64,000 nt of DNA, taken from Rotaria sp. Silwood1 (Eukaryota > Rotifera > Eurotatoria > Philodinida > Philodinidae). Each line of letters opens with the position of its first letter. The stretch's first letter is position 1. Made by a program: the position numbers and the translations under genes. Shown in pieces: positions 1 to 11,603 of this stretch. Under the pieces are notes generated by a model. That model was not told where the DNA came from and did no database searches. It saw only the letters and a program-made list of their open reading frames with translations. The DNA lies in assembly GCA_905250075.1 (NCBI GenBank), contig CAJNOP010000122.1, positions 361,329 through 425,328 on the forward strand. Direction: 5' to 3'.

Positions 1-2235
1 TATTTCTCTTCAATTTCTTCAACCCCCCCCCCCCCCTCTTGTCTTATCATTGAGCTAGCACCTTCTCTGTTACGAAGCATTTCACCTCAAAACCATTTTT
101 CTGACTTCACAGAGTTTCTGCTTCATGGACTCAGCCTTTTGTACATACCCTCTGAATTATTCTGACCAAAAAAGAGTATTTCCAGAAAGATGAGCGTAAA
201 TTCACTAGCGCTTGACAGTTCTACTCGCTTATAGGCAGTGCCAAGGGTTTATTGAAGACATGGAGGGAAAATATCATCTCAGAAGCTTTTAGTTCGCAGT
301 GTTTCGTCATCCTAAAATGAATTTTTGCTCTTTTTGGTGCTAGTTATCGCCTTGCTTATCTAGTTGCTTGGGTCCAAAGGTCATCACACAATACCGTAGC
401 TCCATTTATAGGCAAAGTGTGGTGTGGTGAATTCTTCCAATGACTATATCTCAGCTCTACATATGTCTACGGCTCTGAATATCGATTTCAAATTGAAAAC
501 AAGGATTTTCTACTTGGTAGAATTTTTCAGTGCGAACTTCGGATCTCGGCTATTTCCCACCAAAATTTTACTAATGATAGCTGCATCCCTGAGCTTTTGA
601 ATGACGCGCTGAGCGAAAGTGAATGTCGAAAAATGATCAAGATGTGACTTTGATATGGTGATGACGATGTACAAATGATATCTTCAGCAAATGTCAATCA
701 ATTGAAGGTTTGGTGGTGTTTGCGATCAGGATTCAATGAGACCAACATTCTTCCAAAAGATCAGTTCGAAATGATGGAATATAATACCACTTTGGGGTGG
801 ATGTACCTACTTTTGTCTACAACCGTATGTAATTCCACATCCAACCTACCTATAGGAAGCTTCAGGTAGGTTTTGTGGGTTAACCCAATAGTCAACCTTG
901 AGCTAACTCATTAAATAATGCATATTTCATAAAAATTAGTTACGAAAAGATTTGTCCAACGTATGTGTTGTTAGAAAACGAATTTTTGATCAAGTCAACT
1001 CCATTTCGATCTCGATGAAACAAATCTGGTCGTATTTCAGTGAAATTTCTGGACAAAAGCTAGTTTTTAATGGTGCTAGGGAGTGCTTTCAATCTTTCTT
1101 GTTATCTGAGTACATTTGAAAACAAATGAGATATTTGTAATCAGTACACTTGGTGCTATTGAATTTGAAGACCTGTGATAGAGCAGCAAAAAAAAATTAT
1201 TTTCGATTCCTCATGGCGACTCCATGTTTGAAAAGTTGGTCTGTGATAAAGTAAAAAATAAAATTATGAAAAATATTCAGGGTTCAATGCTGACTCTCAA
1301 TGGAATAAAATTATGTTCAAATTTTTCGGAGCCTTCGATCCATAATTCAACACAATTTTTGATGCATTAAAATGTAATTAATGTCTGATAATAAACTAAT
1401 AAATCAATAACCATCAACTACCTACTGTACTTTATCTTATTTTATTATATTTTACTTGTTCGGTAAAGTAAGAGATACTTCACTTTACTTCATTAAAGTA
1501 AAATAAAGTTAAAGTGCTGCCCCTAAGCCTGATGCTAACTTTATTTATATGACATATAAGTGGTTACTTCAGTTTGCACAAAAAAAAACTCTCACATGCA
1601 ATTAAAGAACGGAAGAATTTTGTTTACTAAATGTTATTGGTTTTTACCAACTTTCACAGACATAGAACGAAATAAATGTTTCAATGAAGCAAAAAAGAAT
1701 TGATATATGTTTAAAACAGTACTGTGAATGCATGTTTTCATGATGTTGCTGTAGAGACTAACGATAATACGTATGAGTATAAGATTTTGGTAAGCAAGAA
1801 AATGATGAATCATTATACTTATTAAAGGTGAATAATTCTTCAACATTTTATGAAAAAAAAAGCAGACATACGTATAAAGTCAAACACTAACACGCACATG
1901 CCTACAATAACAAGAACGACAAAAAAACGTGCATATATATTTCTGTGAATTATGCACGATTCCATAGAAGGATGATTAACGTATCGAAAAGAGAGAAGAT
2001 ATCATGTCAATTTCAGAAAAACTGTAAACGTTTCACTGACTTAGAAAAAACAATACGTGAATGCGTATGTTCAGCACAAGTAAGATACACATGTATAATG
2101 AATAAAAAAGGAATCTTATTTACAAAACTATTTTGATTAAAATATTATCTGCTAAAAAATACATCTCATATAGAAAATACCTTTTTAGATAATCAGTTTT
2201 CATCTTTTGTTGTTTTTTCGATTTGTATTTTAAAA
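1..2235. other. Gene-free stretch upstream of EMC7
   Basis: I find no convincing exon here on either strand: open frames are short, lack splice signals at sensible places and resemble no family I know. The first 800 bases are slightly richer in GC than the flanks. Around 1440-1535 lies a TACTTTA/TAAAGTA-rich patch ending in a GC-richer GCTGCCCCTAA motif, which looks like one end of an old DNA element, but I cannot find a partner end. Just upstream of EMC7 the sequence is T-rich with no AG acceptor close to the ATG. Confidence 0.5.
23..36. repeat. Poly-C tract of 14 bases
   Basis: An uninterrupted run of 14 C stands out in an otherwise AT-rich background. It is a homopolymer of the kind that slips in replication and sequencing, so its length may not be exact. 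Confidence 0.9.
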
Positions 2236-3034
2236 ATGCCAAATACAGTCATTTGGTATCGATTTTGTTCGGTATTTATCATGTTTATTACATGCCATGA
2301 AAGCATGATTGCGTCATCAACGAATTCCAATGAAAGCGTTGGTTCATATAAAATTGAAGGACAAATCTTTTTTCTACCTGGTGATGAAGCTCTTGGTGAT
2401 AGTCGTGTACTAGTTAACGAAGGTGAATATATCGGTATTCCTCGAGTCGATGGCACTTTTGTCATATCAGGTAGATTGTCTTATAGAAGGAAAAATAACT
2501 TCTTAGATTTTCATTTCTTGTTTTTCAGGTATACCAAGTGGTTCGTATGTTGTTTCGATTAGTTCACCACGACACATTTTTGAGCCAGCACGAGTTGATA
2601 TAAGTTCTAGTGGAAAAATTCGTGCACGTAAAGTTAACCTGGTTGAACCACAGAAAGTTGTTTTAGTAAAATATCCACTCCGTTTTGATACATATACCAA
2701 GCCGAACTATTTTAAAAACCGCGAAGTCTATCATTGGACTGATATTATTTTCAATCCAATGTTGGTTCTAATAGTTGTAGGAGTTATTTTATTTTATTTT
2801 CTACCTAAATTAGTTCCACCAGAACAAGAGGTACAGCAAATATTTCAACAAGCGAACAATGTGTTCCAACCAAACTTGAATATGCCTGAAATTGCTGATC
2901 GGTTTGCTCGTTGGTTCGGTGGACCCAGAAGACAACGAAGAACAAGTCAGCAGTCGATTGCCCACGATAACACAGATCTCGATGGCACACGACGACAGCA
3001 AAAAAAAAGAAAAGCACTAAAGCGAAAAAACTAA
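2236..3034 (+). CDS. EMC7: ER membrane protein complex subunit 7
   Basis: Two exons, 2236-2470 and 2529-3034, joined in phase 1 across a 58-bp GT-AG intron, give 246 aa (human EMC7 is about 242). EMC7 is a lumenal/membrane subunit of the ER membrane protein complex, which inserts tail-anchored and multi-pass proteins. Visible features are an N-terminal hydrophobic signal peptide (about residues 5-20), a beta-sandwich region with the family-type stretch GTFVISGIPSGSYVV, a single membrane segment near residues 156-178 (LVLIVVGVILFYFLPKLV) and a basic, lysine/arginine-rich cytosolic tail. The start is the first ATG after a T-rich leader with in-frame stops. An AATAAA at 3152-3157 is a likely poly(A) signal. 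The next gene, HOOK, is convergent and about 2 kb away. Confidence 0.93.
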
Positions 3035-4995
3035 GTGTTTTTTGTAAATTTACATGTGTTGCTACTTGCCATTCACTTCTTTTAGTTACTTATATCGAAT
3101 TAGACCTGAAAACAATGTTCTTTTGTTTTATGAAACTCATATATATTTTCGAATAAAATAGTAATTGTAAGTTTTAAGTTGAAGTTTTGCGATTGTCCAT
3201 CTCTCCTCCCTATTATAGATCTTAACAACCGGAATTATACGCCATTGAATAAACTTCCATAATAAATGCAGACGGCGGACTCCAGAATGATTAATCATAA
3301 TTGCTTAGCAACGGAATAAAAGTGCTGAATGAAATTAATATCAAGACTGAGCATGTTCGAGAACATTCTAGAGCTTTTCTTGAAATTTAAATGACTAGAA
3401 TATGATTTTCGATGTACTAAATAACACACTTTCTGATTGTTGTGCTGATAAACGATTATAGGATAGATATCAAGAATAATATTTTGATTGCCCACAATTG
3501 TCATATGATCAACACGAAATCATAAATTGATTCATTTCTAACTTTTGGTGATAATCAATATCAGTCTTTCTGAATTCATCGAAATAGATAATATATAGTT
3601 CACATCTACTGTAGAAATCATGAATGTGTACAATAGGCTTATTCCTTCATTAAATTATTAAGATGAAACAGACAAAAAAAAATAAATGTCGAGCAAATAG
3701 CAATAAGACAAATGAAAAAAAAGAGCACCAATGCAAAAAAACTGGCAACAAGATTACAATCCTAAATATAGAAATAAAAATGCTAGACCCTTTTCTGCCA
3801 ATTGATTATTGTTGGAAAGAACCTACTATCTTTTAGATATGTTTAGTTTTCTATATTTTGTATAAATATAATGAAACTAAAGAAGATAGGTGAGTGCCAC
3901 TGTTCAGACTCAAAGACTCTGTGCAAACAAGCTTTTTTCTTCTTTTAGTATTTGTTCTCATGTACTACACGAAATATGAAAGATTGCACAGCGATTAAAT
4001 AGTAGAGCTATTCCCATATTGATTCGTATGGTACAATAGACCATAGTTCTGAATCGTGTATAGGTGACTATGACTTTGACGTCACATTCACATTCTCATT
4101 TGAGCAAAGAGATGCACTCAATGAAATAAGTAATATTGCAAATGGCTATGTGTCGAGTTGATTGGGACATGTTGATGCACAAGATATCGAGAGCATCTTC
4201 AAGCTATGTTACACGTTATGATAAAAATAAAAATGTTCGATGCATTCAGCCATGAACTGTTACTTGTTTCTGAAGCGATAGTTTCTGTAAGTTTACTTTG
4301 CTTGTCATTCCATTCAATTGTTTGTTGTTTTGGCCACTGTATTGTTAAAATCAAGCGAGTGACCTATCTTTGTAAAAGTTTTCCTGATGAGTATGAATGA
4401 AGATATGACTGACATCTGCATCCGAAAATTAATGAGCGTGATCAAATTGAACATGCGATAGAATATGTCATTGATTACAACACACTATGGTGAATGTTCT
4501 TCCACTCTATCTAGCAATTATCGATGAAAAGCATTATGTAGATGGGTACTTACAACCAAGATGTAATCACTTATCAAAATTATACATTTGACTATGGATC
4601 AAGCTTGACTCTTTTCAATGTCGCAAAAGTCCATTAGATTGATACGTACATGCTGAGCCAATCATCAGTGCCCAGACGGAAGGTGTGAGTAGGTTAGTCT
4701 TCTCTTCGATGGCACCTAGGCCTAGACTCACCCACATTCTGGAAGGGATTTGTTCGTATGCTGACGCAATTCTACGTTGTTTTGCTAGAAATTACTCTTT
4801 ATTGTGCGATATCAAAAGTTCATCAAAACCGTGACATTGAAATGTGCTATTTTACAAGAAGGAAAGTCTTTTGTCTCATGTTTCCTTCATTCAAAAGTAG
4901 ATCGACCAATCCAACAACTAGAACATATGAATTAGTCATTTCTCTTGATCATCATAGATGATTTGCATTTTTCCATATTTTTTCTAAAGAGGAAG
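3035..4995. other. Convergent intergenic stretch between EMC7 and HOOK
   Basis: It contains the EMC7 3' end with AATAAA at 3152-3157. Near 4687-4733 an imperfect hairpin pairs TGAGTAGG with CCTAGACTCA. Otherwise I see no exon, RNA gene or element; the open frames here have no splice context and no recognisable family. Confidence 0.5.
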
Positions 4996-7861
4996 TCAAC
5001 ATTCAAACAATAATCGTCTGAAAGAAAATACGAAGCATAAGCTCACTTCAAGTTCGCGCAAACGTCGATTTTTTTCATCAAGTTGTTTTTGTAACGATTG
5101 TATCTTGTAATTGATAAAAGACTGATTATTATGTGGATCCATTTGACGTATGATCATCTTAGCCTTTTCCAAATATCGAAGATAATATTTTTCCAAAGCG
5201 TTTGTTTCCTCAGCTTTCTTCATTAGCAAGATATCCTTTTCTGTCAATTGTTGTTCTGTAAAAACCAAGGAAATAAATTGATAGCATAAATCGACATTCT
5301 CCTCAACAACGAACCAGCCATTTCCAATTTTTGTTTTAATTCATTCATTTGGCTTTGTATTTGAGTAGATTCTTGTTCATAATGAGACATGGCACAATTG
5401 AGTGTTTCCTTCAAATCAGTCAATTTAGTACTGTTTTTTGCAATTGTCATTATATCTTGAGGAGTCATATCCAATTCGAGATTCTTTTGATTGGACATTC
5501 TGAAGGTGAACATAAAGAAAAGCAACTCCAATCATTTATTTACCGTAAACTATTGGTTAATTTATTATTTTGATCTTTGAATTGTTTGCGAAGATTTTCT
5601 TCGTGTCGTAGTGGAAAAGAATGTTCTCTAAAACATGTGAATTTTTTCTTGTTCGTTTAAGTGTAACAAATTCCTACGATTTTGTTAGAATTAACCTGTC
5701 ATCAGCAGGTGAATTCAAAATAGTGTGATCTTCAAATAATACAGGAAGTCGATCTTGTGAGTTTGTTTGAACAATATCTAAATGAACCAATCAGTTTTTC
5801 ATATAAGTATTACATTCAATATTACCGTCATCAAAACTAATAACACGAAAGTTTTTCTTTGTCTTTCGCAATGATTGGATTTCATTCATTAGACTCTATA
5901 TAAAATTATTTCAGTAATTCTTTCTTATATATATTTTTTCTTCTTTCAACTAATGAAAACCTCTTTTTCTCTAATAACTACATTGAGAAGTTCTTCTGCA
6001 CGTTGCCGTTCAAGATCAGTTTTACCAATCATAGCTTGTAGTTCACTAATTTTCTGATGCAATGTTTGATTGGTTTTTTTATGAAATTCGGCTTGAGTTT
6101 GCATTAATTTTGCTTGTTTATATTCGTTCTCAAGATTTGATTTTTCGTTAATTAGACGTAAATTATTTTCTTTGAGATATCTCACTTGTTGTTGTAAATC
6201 CGGCATCTCTGCTAATCTGATCTTGTAGGAATCAATAGTCGATTCTAGTTTGGTCTATAATGACCAATGCACTAATTAATGTATCATTCTAGTGTTAGAA
6301 TTACATACGATTTTTTCGCATTTGTTCCTTAGAACATCATTTTCATCTTTAACATTTCGTGCATCGGCTACAAGACCCGCAAGATCATCATTCTAGAAGA
6401 AAAGTTTCATCATATAAATAGTTTCGAATCAATTTAGTCGTTTTGGATCTACTTTTTTAAGAAGTTCTTTGTTTTCATCAAGTAAGATATTCAATTTTGC
6501 TCGATAATCGTGAAGAGCTATGAAATAAAGAAACAATAAGAAATACTAACTCAAAAATGATTGAATGTACTTATTTCAAGTTCAGATATTTCTTCTTGTT
6601 GTGATTGAATACGTTGTTGTTGCGAATTACTGTAAGAAATATATGCTGCCGATCTAAAATACAAGCAGCAATAAAATAAAACTATTGACATCGATATCTG
6701 ATCATTTTTCTAGCATCATCGTACTCAGCATTTATGATACTTTCGTATTGTTGAATACGGTCATTTAAACATGCTATTTGATGCATTAAATCCAATTTAT
6801 CATTTTGAAGCACACGAATCTGAAGATAAGATAGTAATAATCGAGATTCGATCAAATATCAAACCTGTTGATCTAATTCATGACAATGATTTTCGATTTC
6901 GTCTTTGATTTCGATGACATGATTGAGTTCTTCCAAAACGTGTCTCAACTAAAAATATCATAGGAAAATCGTGATTGAGTTCGTTATGTTCAATTATCTA
7001 CTTGATCTTCAAGTTCCGAACGTTGTCCCTTGATCGACTGATCTTCTTTATTCATTAGCTATTTCATAGAAAGAATATTCGAACATATGTTCAAGATCAA
7101 GAATAGCACATTCGAACCTCTTGGATAGCATTCATGAGTACATGTTGAACAGATTCTTTCAAGGATCTTATATATTCTATATAATATCGTTTTCGCTCAC
7201 AATTGACAGCACAACCTAGGACAAGTTGTAACAATCGGCTGAGTTCTACTTCATCTGCACTATCAGCTATAGGAAAAGAAGCCAAAGATTTTCGAATTCA
7301 TTTGGATTTCTCTAAAGAAATTACCGATCATATACACATCGGGCATTTGAAAGTTTACTATTGGCTGCCTGAGTACCTAAAATAACAAATAATATTCTGC
7401 ACAGATTCGCAAGAATACTTCAAAATTCACCTTGAAATAGTAGACGATGATATTTTTCCAAATTTCTTTCAAATTGTTTGCCTAAATTGATTTGTCTATA
7501 GATCTTGATTATTTCATAAGACTAGAAGCTACCTTAATTCGATAATTATCTTTTTCATCAGTAGTGATCTTTTGTAGCCATGTATCATTGAAATAGTTCT
7601 CATCTCTAACAAATCAATAATTAACAAAAACAAAAATGAATTGGATAAATCAATTACTGACATATTTCTCAGTGCCATGGCAATGATAACACCATCAGAT
7701 AGATCATTAGCTCTGCTAATCGGTCGATTCAAATTGAATTTTTTCATCTGCAATGAAGAATGAAAAAAATTCCGATGAAATGATATTGATTTCATTCAAT
7801 AAACTAGTATGAACCCACATACCCATTGGATCAGACAATCACATAGAATACGTCGATCCAT
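4996..7861 (-). CDS. HOOK: HOOK family dynein adaptor, coiled-coil
   Basis: Eighteen exons run from ATG at 7861: 7861-7823, 7747-7662, 7605-7533, 7481-7431, 7376-7325, 7266-7118, 7058-7002, 6948-6865, 6819-6690, 6645-6571, 6517-6453, 6392-6309, 6254-5961, 5895-5826, 5777-5696, 5627-5544, 5499-5315 and 5255-4996. Phases close to give 639 aa (vertebrate Hooks about 720). The N-terminal Hook domain is clear: ILCDCLIQW, DLSDGVIIAMALRN, LLQLVLGCAVNCE, and ESVQHVLMNAIQE match Hook1-3. Residues about 155-600 are heptad-rich coiled coil, including a PDLQQQVRYLKENNLRL stretch like the Hook LxDLRRQVxxLEE motif. The C-terminus keeps a KMIIRQMDPHNNQ segment typical of Hooks. Hook proteins link endosomal cargo to dynein/dynactin and microtubules. 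Introns are 44-90 bp. Intron 9 is ambiguous; I chose GT at 6689 with AG at 6646 because it alone keeps the frame. Confidence 0.9.
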
Positions 7862-9947
7862 CTTGTGGAAGATCTTAAGAAAACAAATTGATCTGAAGAT
7901 AATTTTAAAAAAGTTTTATTTATTTTGTCTGAGAATAGACATATGTATTTTGTTGGAGAAAAAAAAGAACGAAGATGTGCTTGACAAGTAAGCTAGATAG
8001 GCGCTGAATTTTCTTGTAGTTTGATCAAATTCGTAGAGTTACTTGATGTTCATTTTATGTGTTCGTATTTGGCAAGATGAAAACAAGCGAACGATAACGA
8101 TACATTATAGTCATTTGTCAGATAACATGCGAAGATTGATTAGCACGGTGGCATGTAGGAAAAAGACAAACAGGCTTAACTGTTGATGATGGAGCGAACA
8201 AAGAATTGTTTCCTGCAGAAATTTTATTAGAATGTACTAATCGGGCGTTGAGAATTTTCATTAATATCGTTGTCCATACTTCCATATTGAAGTACATCGA
8301 TAACACCAGAATATCACTGTTAATTCGAAAAGCATTAGAATCATTTCATTTGAGTATTAACTGTTTTATGATTCAAGACAGTTGGAATAATGCTAAATAT
8401 AAATAATAAACAAAAAAGATCGGCCGTTGACTGCTTTTTCATGTTTTTCTGAACGAATAAACGCTTTCACTGAAGTATTCATTGTATTTACTTATAGTCT
8501 TTTCTATGGAAAAGAAACAAGAGAAGATATATGTAGCAAAAAAAGTACATTTGCTAACCTATCGTGTTCAATTATATAGTGATTTTATGTTGCGCAACAT
8601 CTATGATATCAATCAAGAGGATAATGATCCTTTTCATGCAATCAATCCAATGACATGCATTTTTCGAAAGAAAAATTATGTAGAACCAAGCAAATAAGTT
8701 ATAATCAGAGAAAAAAACGAAAAAAGAATACGTTTATGTTATTCTTCGTCTAACTCACACCATACTTATACAACGAATTCGACTGTGTGTCACGAAGATA
8801 CAGCGAAAATAGTTTGTTTCTATCTTATCTGACAACATGTGACAAAAGAATAAATATGAAAGACTTCATAACAACAATATAAAAGCATGCATTTTTATTG
8901 ATTCTATACGATCATTCCATATAATATAGTTGATACTTCGGAAATATTGAAAAGCAAACTGCTACATGCATATCTATACCAGAAAACTAATCGATCAACA
9001 ATCGTAAAGCCAGAAGTTTATCTTTAGAACTACTTATCTCGATGATTACTAAAAAGTTTGCTCGTTAGTAACGGTTCATGACTGCCATTGATTGTTGTTT
9101 TGACTGAAGACGATGGTAAAAGTTTGATGTATCGAGCAGGCATGTGCAACAAAAATTTACGTGGTTTTGTATTATCCACTAAGCAGTTTACGTTTACTTT
9201 AAAACCATCTTGATCTACAGATTCAGATTCGTCGAGTCCGGAAACTTATGGTCAAAGTTTATTAAACAATTATTATATTCCTGTAATAGTCTCCACGCAA
9301 CGGTAACTTTCGTCGTCTGAATCAAAAGTAATAGTTCATCAAAATTACTGAATATTTAAACCGGATGAATGTGTCAATAATTCTGTACTATAAGAGTATT
9401 AAGACATTGAGACTCCATCGAACAAACTGTAGATCATATTAAGCAGTTCGATTTGTATGAATGACATGGACGCTAGGACACCTCATGGTACTTGAAGATA
9501 CTTTACCATACTTGAAAATTCTGGATATGGTACTGGTCTCCAGCACAATTTATTAATTAGGAGTGATATCTTTCATAGGAGTGCAAACCTTCAGTTAAAT
9601 ATCATATTGTCACGACTCAGACATTCAATAGACAATATTGTTACATTCGATAACAAATTTATGGCTGATTCATTAGCAAAAAAAAAGTAAGTATTTAATA
9701 TCAATGCATATGCGTCTTATATATCGATTACACTAAATATTCTTGATTCAATAATGCAATTAAAATTTTCATAATGTCAAATCATATTCTTCTTTTTTTT
9801 TTATTCTCCTATAATTTTGTTTTCGTACAAAAAACGGTAGAAAAACAAACAAAATCAAAAGAAAAAAAAATCAACCTAAACAAACACACATATCTATTGT
9901 TGATTTTTTTTTAATTGTGAGAATAATATTCTATATTTGTTTTTATT
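7862..9947. other. Gene-free stretch between HOOK and FAM136A
   Basis: This is the HOOK promoter side and the FAM136A 3' side. No exon pair with matching phase or recognisable protein was found. Just upstream of the HOOK ATG there is a TTTGTTTTCTTAAG tract that could serve as a 3' splice site in the leader. An AATAAA directly follows the FAM136A stop (minus strand, about 9942-9947). Confidence 0.5.
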
Positions 9948-10685
9948 TCAAAATCTTTTTAATTGATCACTAATACGACTTTCAATTTTAGGTAATAATT
10001 GATGAATTTCATTAGCACAATTAACAACACATGGTTCAAAAATAGATCGAAGACGACCTTCATCTTTATCACCACTATCTTTTGCTTTATCTTCACAACT
10101 TTGTATGCATCGCATTAAACGTTCTTGTACATGTTGCATTTCTTGACTCATTGCTTGTTCAGCTTGAGTAATTTTTGATGAACATTTTTCAACACATTGA
10201 TTAAATTTTACAGGATCAAGTGATGGATCTTCTGTACAACGATAGGAACAATTAAATGCATCACCCTAAAAAATAAAATATAATCATCAATTAAATATTT
10301 CAAATAACTAAAAAACATAATTAATGTACGAAACAGCAAGATTTGATTTACTGTAATTGTAGATAACTTTTTTTCCTATTTTTTTTTTTTGCTCCAAACG
10401 AAAATTGATGTTACGAATAAGAGAAAACAGAAGAAAGCAAGATAAAGTGAAGGAAAATCATCATACTAATTCTAACATTAGACAAAATGGATAATATCAA
10501 AATATGAGAGATCAAGATTATGACTCGAACTAGAAAAAAAAATAAATCTTGATTCGATACGTCTCTGATCATAACTCAAAGAGAATAAATTAATAACATA
10601 CATAAATGCGTCGTAAATAATTTCGATGTAATGTTCCAGCCATTGTTGAAATAGCATCATTTAATTTACGTTGTGAATCTTCCAT
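9948..10685 (-). CDS. FAM136A: FAM136A-like mitochondrial twin-CX3C protein
   Basis: Two exons, 10685-10602 and 10265-9948, joined in phase 0 over a 336-bp intron, encode 133 aa (human FAM136A is 138). The family signature is four Cys pairs spaced CX3C: CSYRC, CVEKC, CIQSC and CVVNC, followed by a C-terminal helix. FAM136A is a small, soluble protein of mitochondria; the cysteine pairs resemble those of intermembrane-space twin-cysteine proteins, which suggests oxidative folding there, though its exact role is not settled. Its start codon lies only 58 bp past the stop of RPP38 on the same strand, with a strong splice-acceptor-like tract between the two (see separate entry). Confidence 0.92.
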
Positions 10686-10743
10686 AATTAAATGAAATTA
10701 AAATTTAATTAATCTACAAAAAAAGAAAAAAAACAAAAATTAA
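10686..10743 (-). promoter_or_regulatory. Intercistronic splice acceptor (candidate trans-splice site)
   Basis: Between the RPP38 stop and the FAM136A ATG, the minus strand reads a long T-rich tract ending TTTTTTTGTAG at 10714, then a 28-nt AT-rich leader, then the ATG. It is a textbook 3' splice site in a 58-bp gap that shows no AATAAA. A cis-spliced 5' UTR intron would need a donor and promoter inside or upstream of RPP38, so trans-splicing of a spliced leader is the simpler reading. That last step is inference. Confidence 0.6.
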
Positions 10744-11334
10744 TTATTTCTTTTTTAATTTCTTTTTCTTTTTTTGTATTCCCGTTGAAATACGTTTTGG
10801 ATTTTGATATGGTGGAATAATTTTTCCTGGAATAAATGTTACTGAAGAAGAAGAAGAAGCTGATGGTTGTTGTTCACAACCATTTATTATTTGAAGAAGA
10901 TTATCAACAAGATTTTTAAGTTGTTCATGTTCTTGACATGATAATTTAAAACCAATTGTTGAACAATGTGGTATAGAAAATATTTTTGTTAATATATTAG
11001 ATAAATTTTTTATACGAATCGATGGTATTGAATGTATTTGTGAAAGAAGTAAAATTGGTTTAGTTAATATAATCGGTACTAATGAAGTACAAATTAAAAC
11101 TAATGAACATTGATTTTGTTTTAAACATCTCATAACACAATGTAAACCAATAGCTAAATGTTGTTTAATTGGATGTTTAGTAAGATTTTTTGATTTTTTT
11201 CTTGAACGTTTTAATGATATTTCAAGTTTTTCTTCATTTAAATATTCATTAAGAATTGCTAAAAGACGATCTTGTATATCATCTGATATAACAGGCCAAT
11301 TATGTTGACCAGGTGCAGCAACATAAACTTTCAT
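10744..11334 (-). CDS. RPP38: Ribonuclease P/MRP protein subunit p38 (L7Ae family)
   Basis: One uninterrupted exon of 196 aa. Rpp38 is a nucleolar protein of the RNase P and RNase MRP complexes that mature tRNA 5' ends and rRNA; it binds kink-turn RNA through an L7Ae-type domain. The L7Ae core is visible at residues about 58-130: HLAIGLHCVMRCLK followed by the SLVLICTSLVPIILTKPILLLS strand/helix pair and IPSIRI, which match vertebrate Rpp38 closely in spacing. The C-terminus is Ser-rich, then strongly basic (GIQKKKKKLKKK), a likely nuclear/nucleolar signal. It is shorter than the human protein (about 283 aa), mostly because of a reduced C-terminal tail. Its upstream neighbour TMEM165 ends 269 bp away on the same strand. 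A TTTCTTCAAG acceptor-like site lies 14 nt before the ATG. Confidence 0.85.
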   Translation of the reverse strand: MKVYVAAPGQHNWPVISDDIQDRLLAILNEYLNEEKLEISLKRSRKKSKNLTKHPIKQHLAIGLHCVMRCLKQNQCSLVLICTSLVPIILTKPILLLSQIHSIPSIRIKNLSNILTKIFSIPHCSTIGFKLSCQEHEQLKNLVDNLLQIINGCEQQPSASSSSSVTFIPGKIIPPYQNPKRISTGIQKKKKKLKKK

Positions 11335-11603
11335 ATTTATTTATCTTGAAGAAATATCAAGTAGATGTAAGAATATTAATTTGATAAAATACAAAGTTAA
11401 GATTATTTATTTTCTTTTTTTTTTGTTTCTTCCATCTTTTCATTAAGTAAATAAAATAATAACAACAACAAAGACAATACCGAAAAAAAAAAAAAAAAAA
11501 AAATCGATCAATTGCTTATATTGATTGATCAGTTATTTGATGTATATAGAATTCCATGGCATGAAGAAAAAAGAAAAAGGCAAAAAATAAAACTTAAATA
11601 AAT

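Noticed and set aside
675..869. Open frame of 64 aa on the plus strand
   Set aside because: No splice context, no recognisable family and composition like random translation; not listed as a gene.
1440..1535. TAAAGTA-rich patch ending GCTGCCCCTAA, resembling one end of a DNA element
   Set aside because: I could not find a matching opposite end or target duplication, so it is only mentioned in the spacer entry.
2193..2465. Minus-strand frame of 90 aa overlapping EMC7 exon 1
   Set aside because: Antisense shadow of EMC7; the plus-strand frame is a recognised family.
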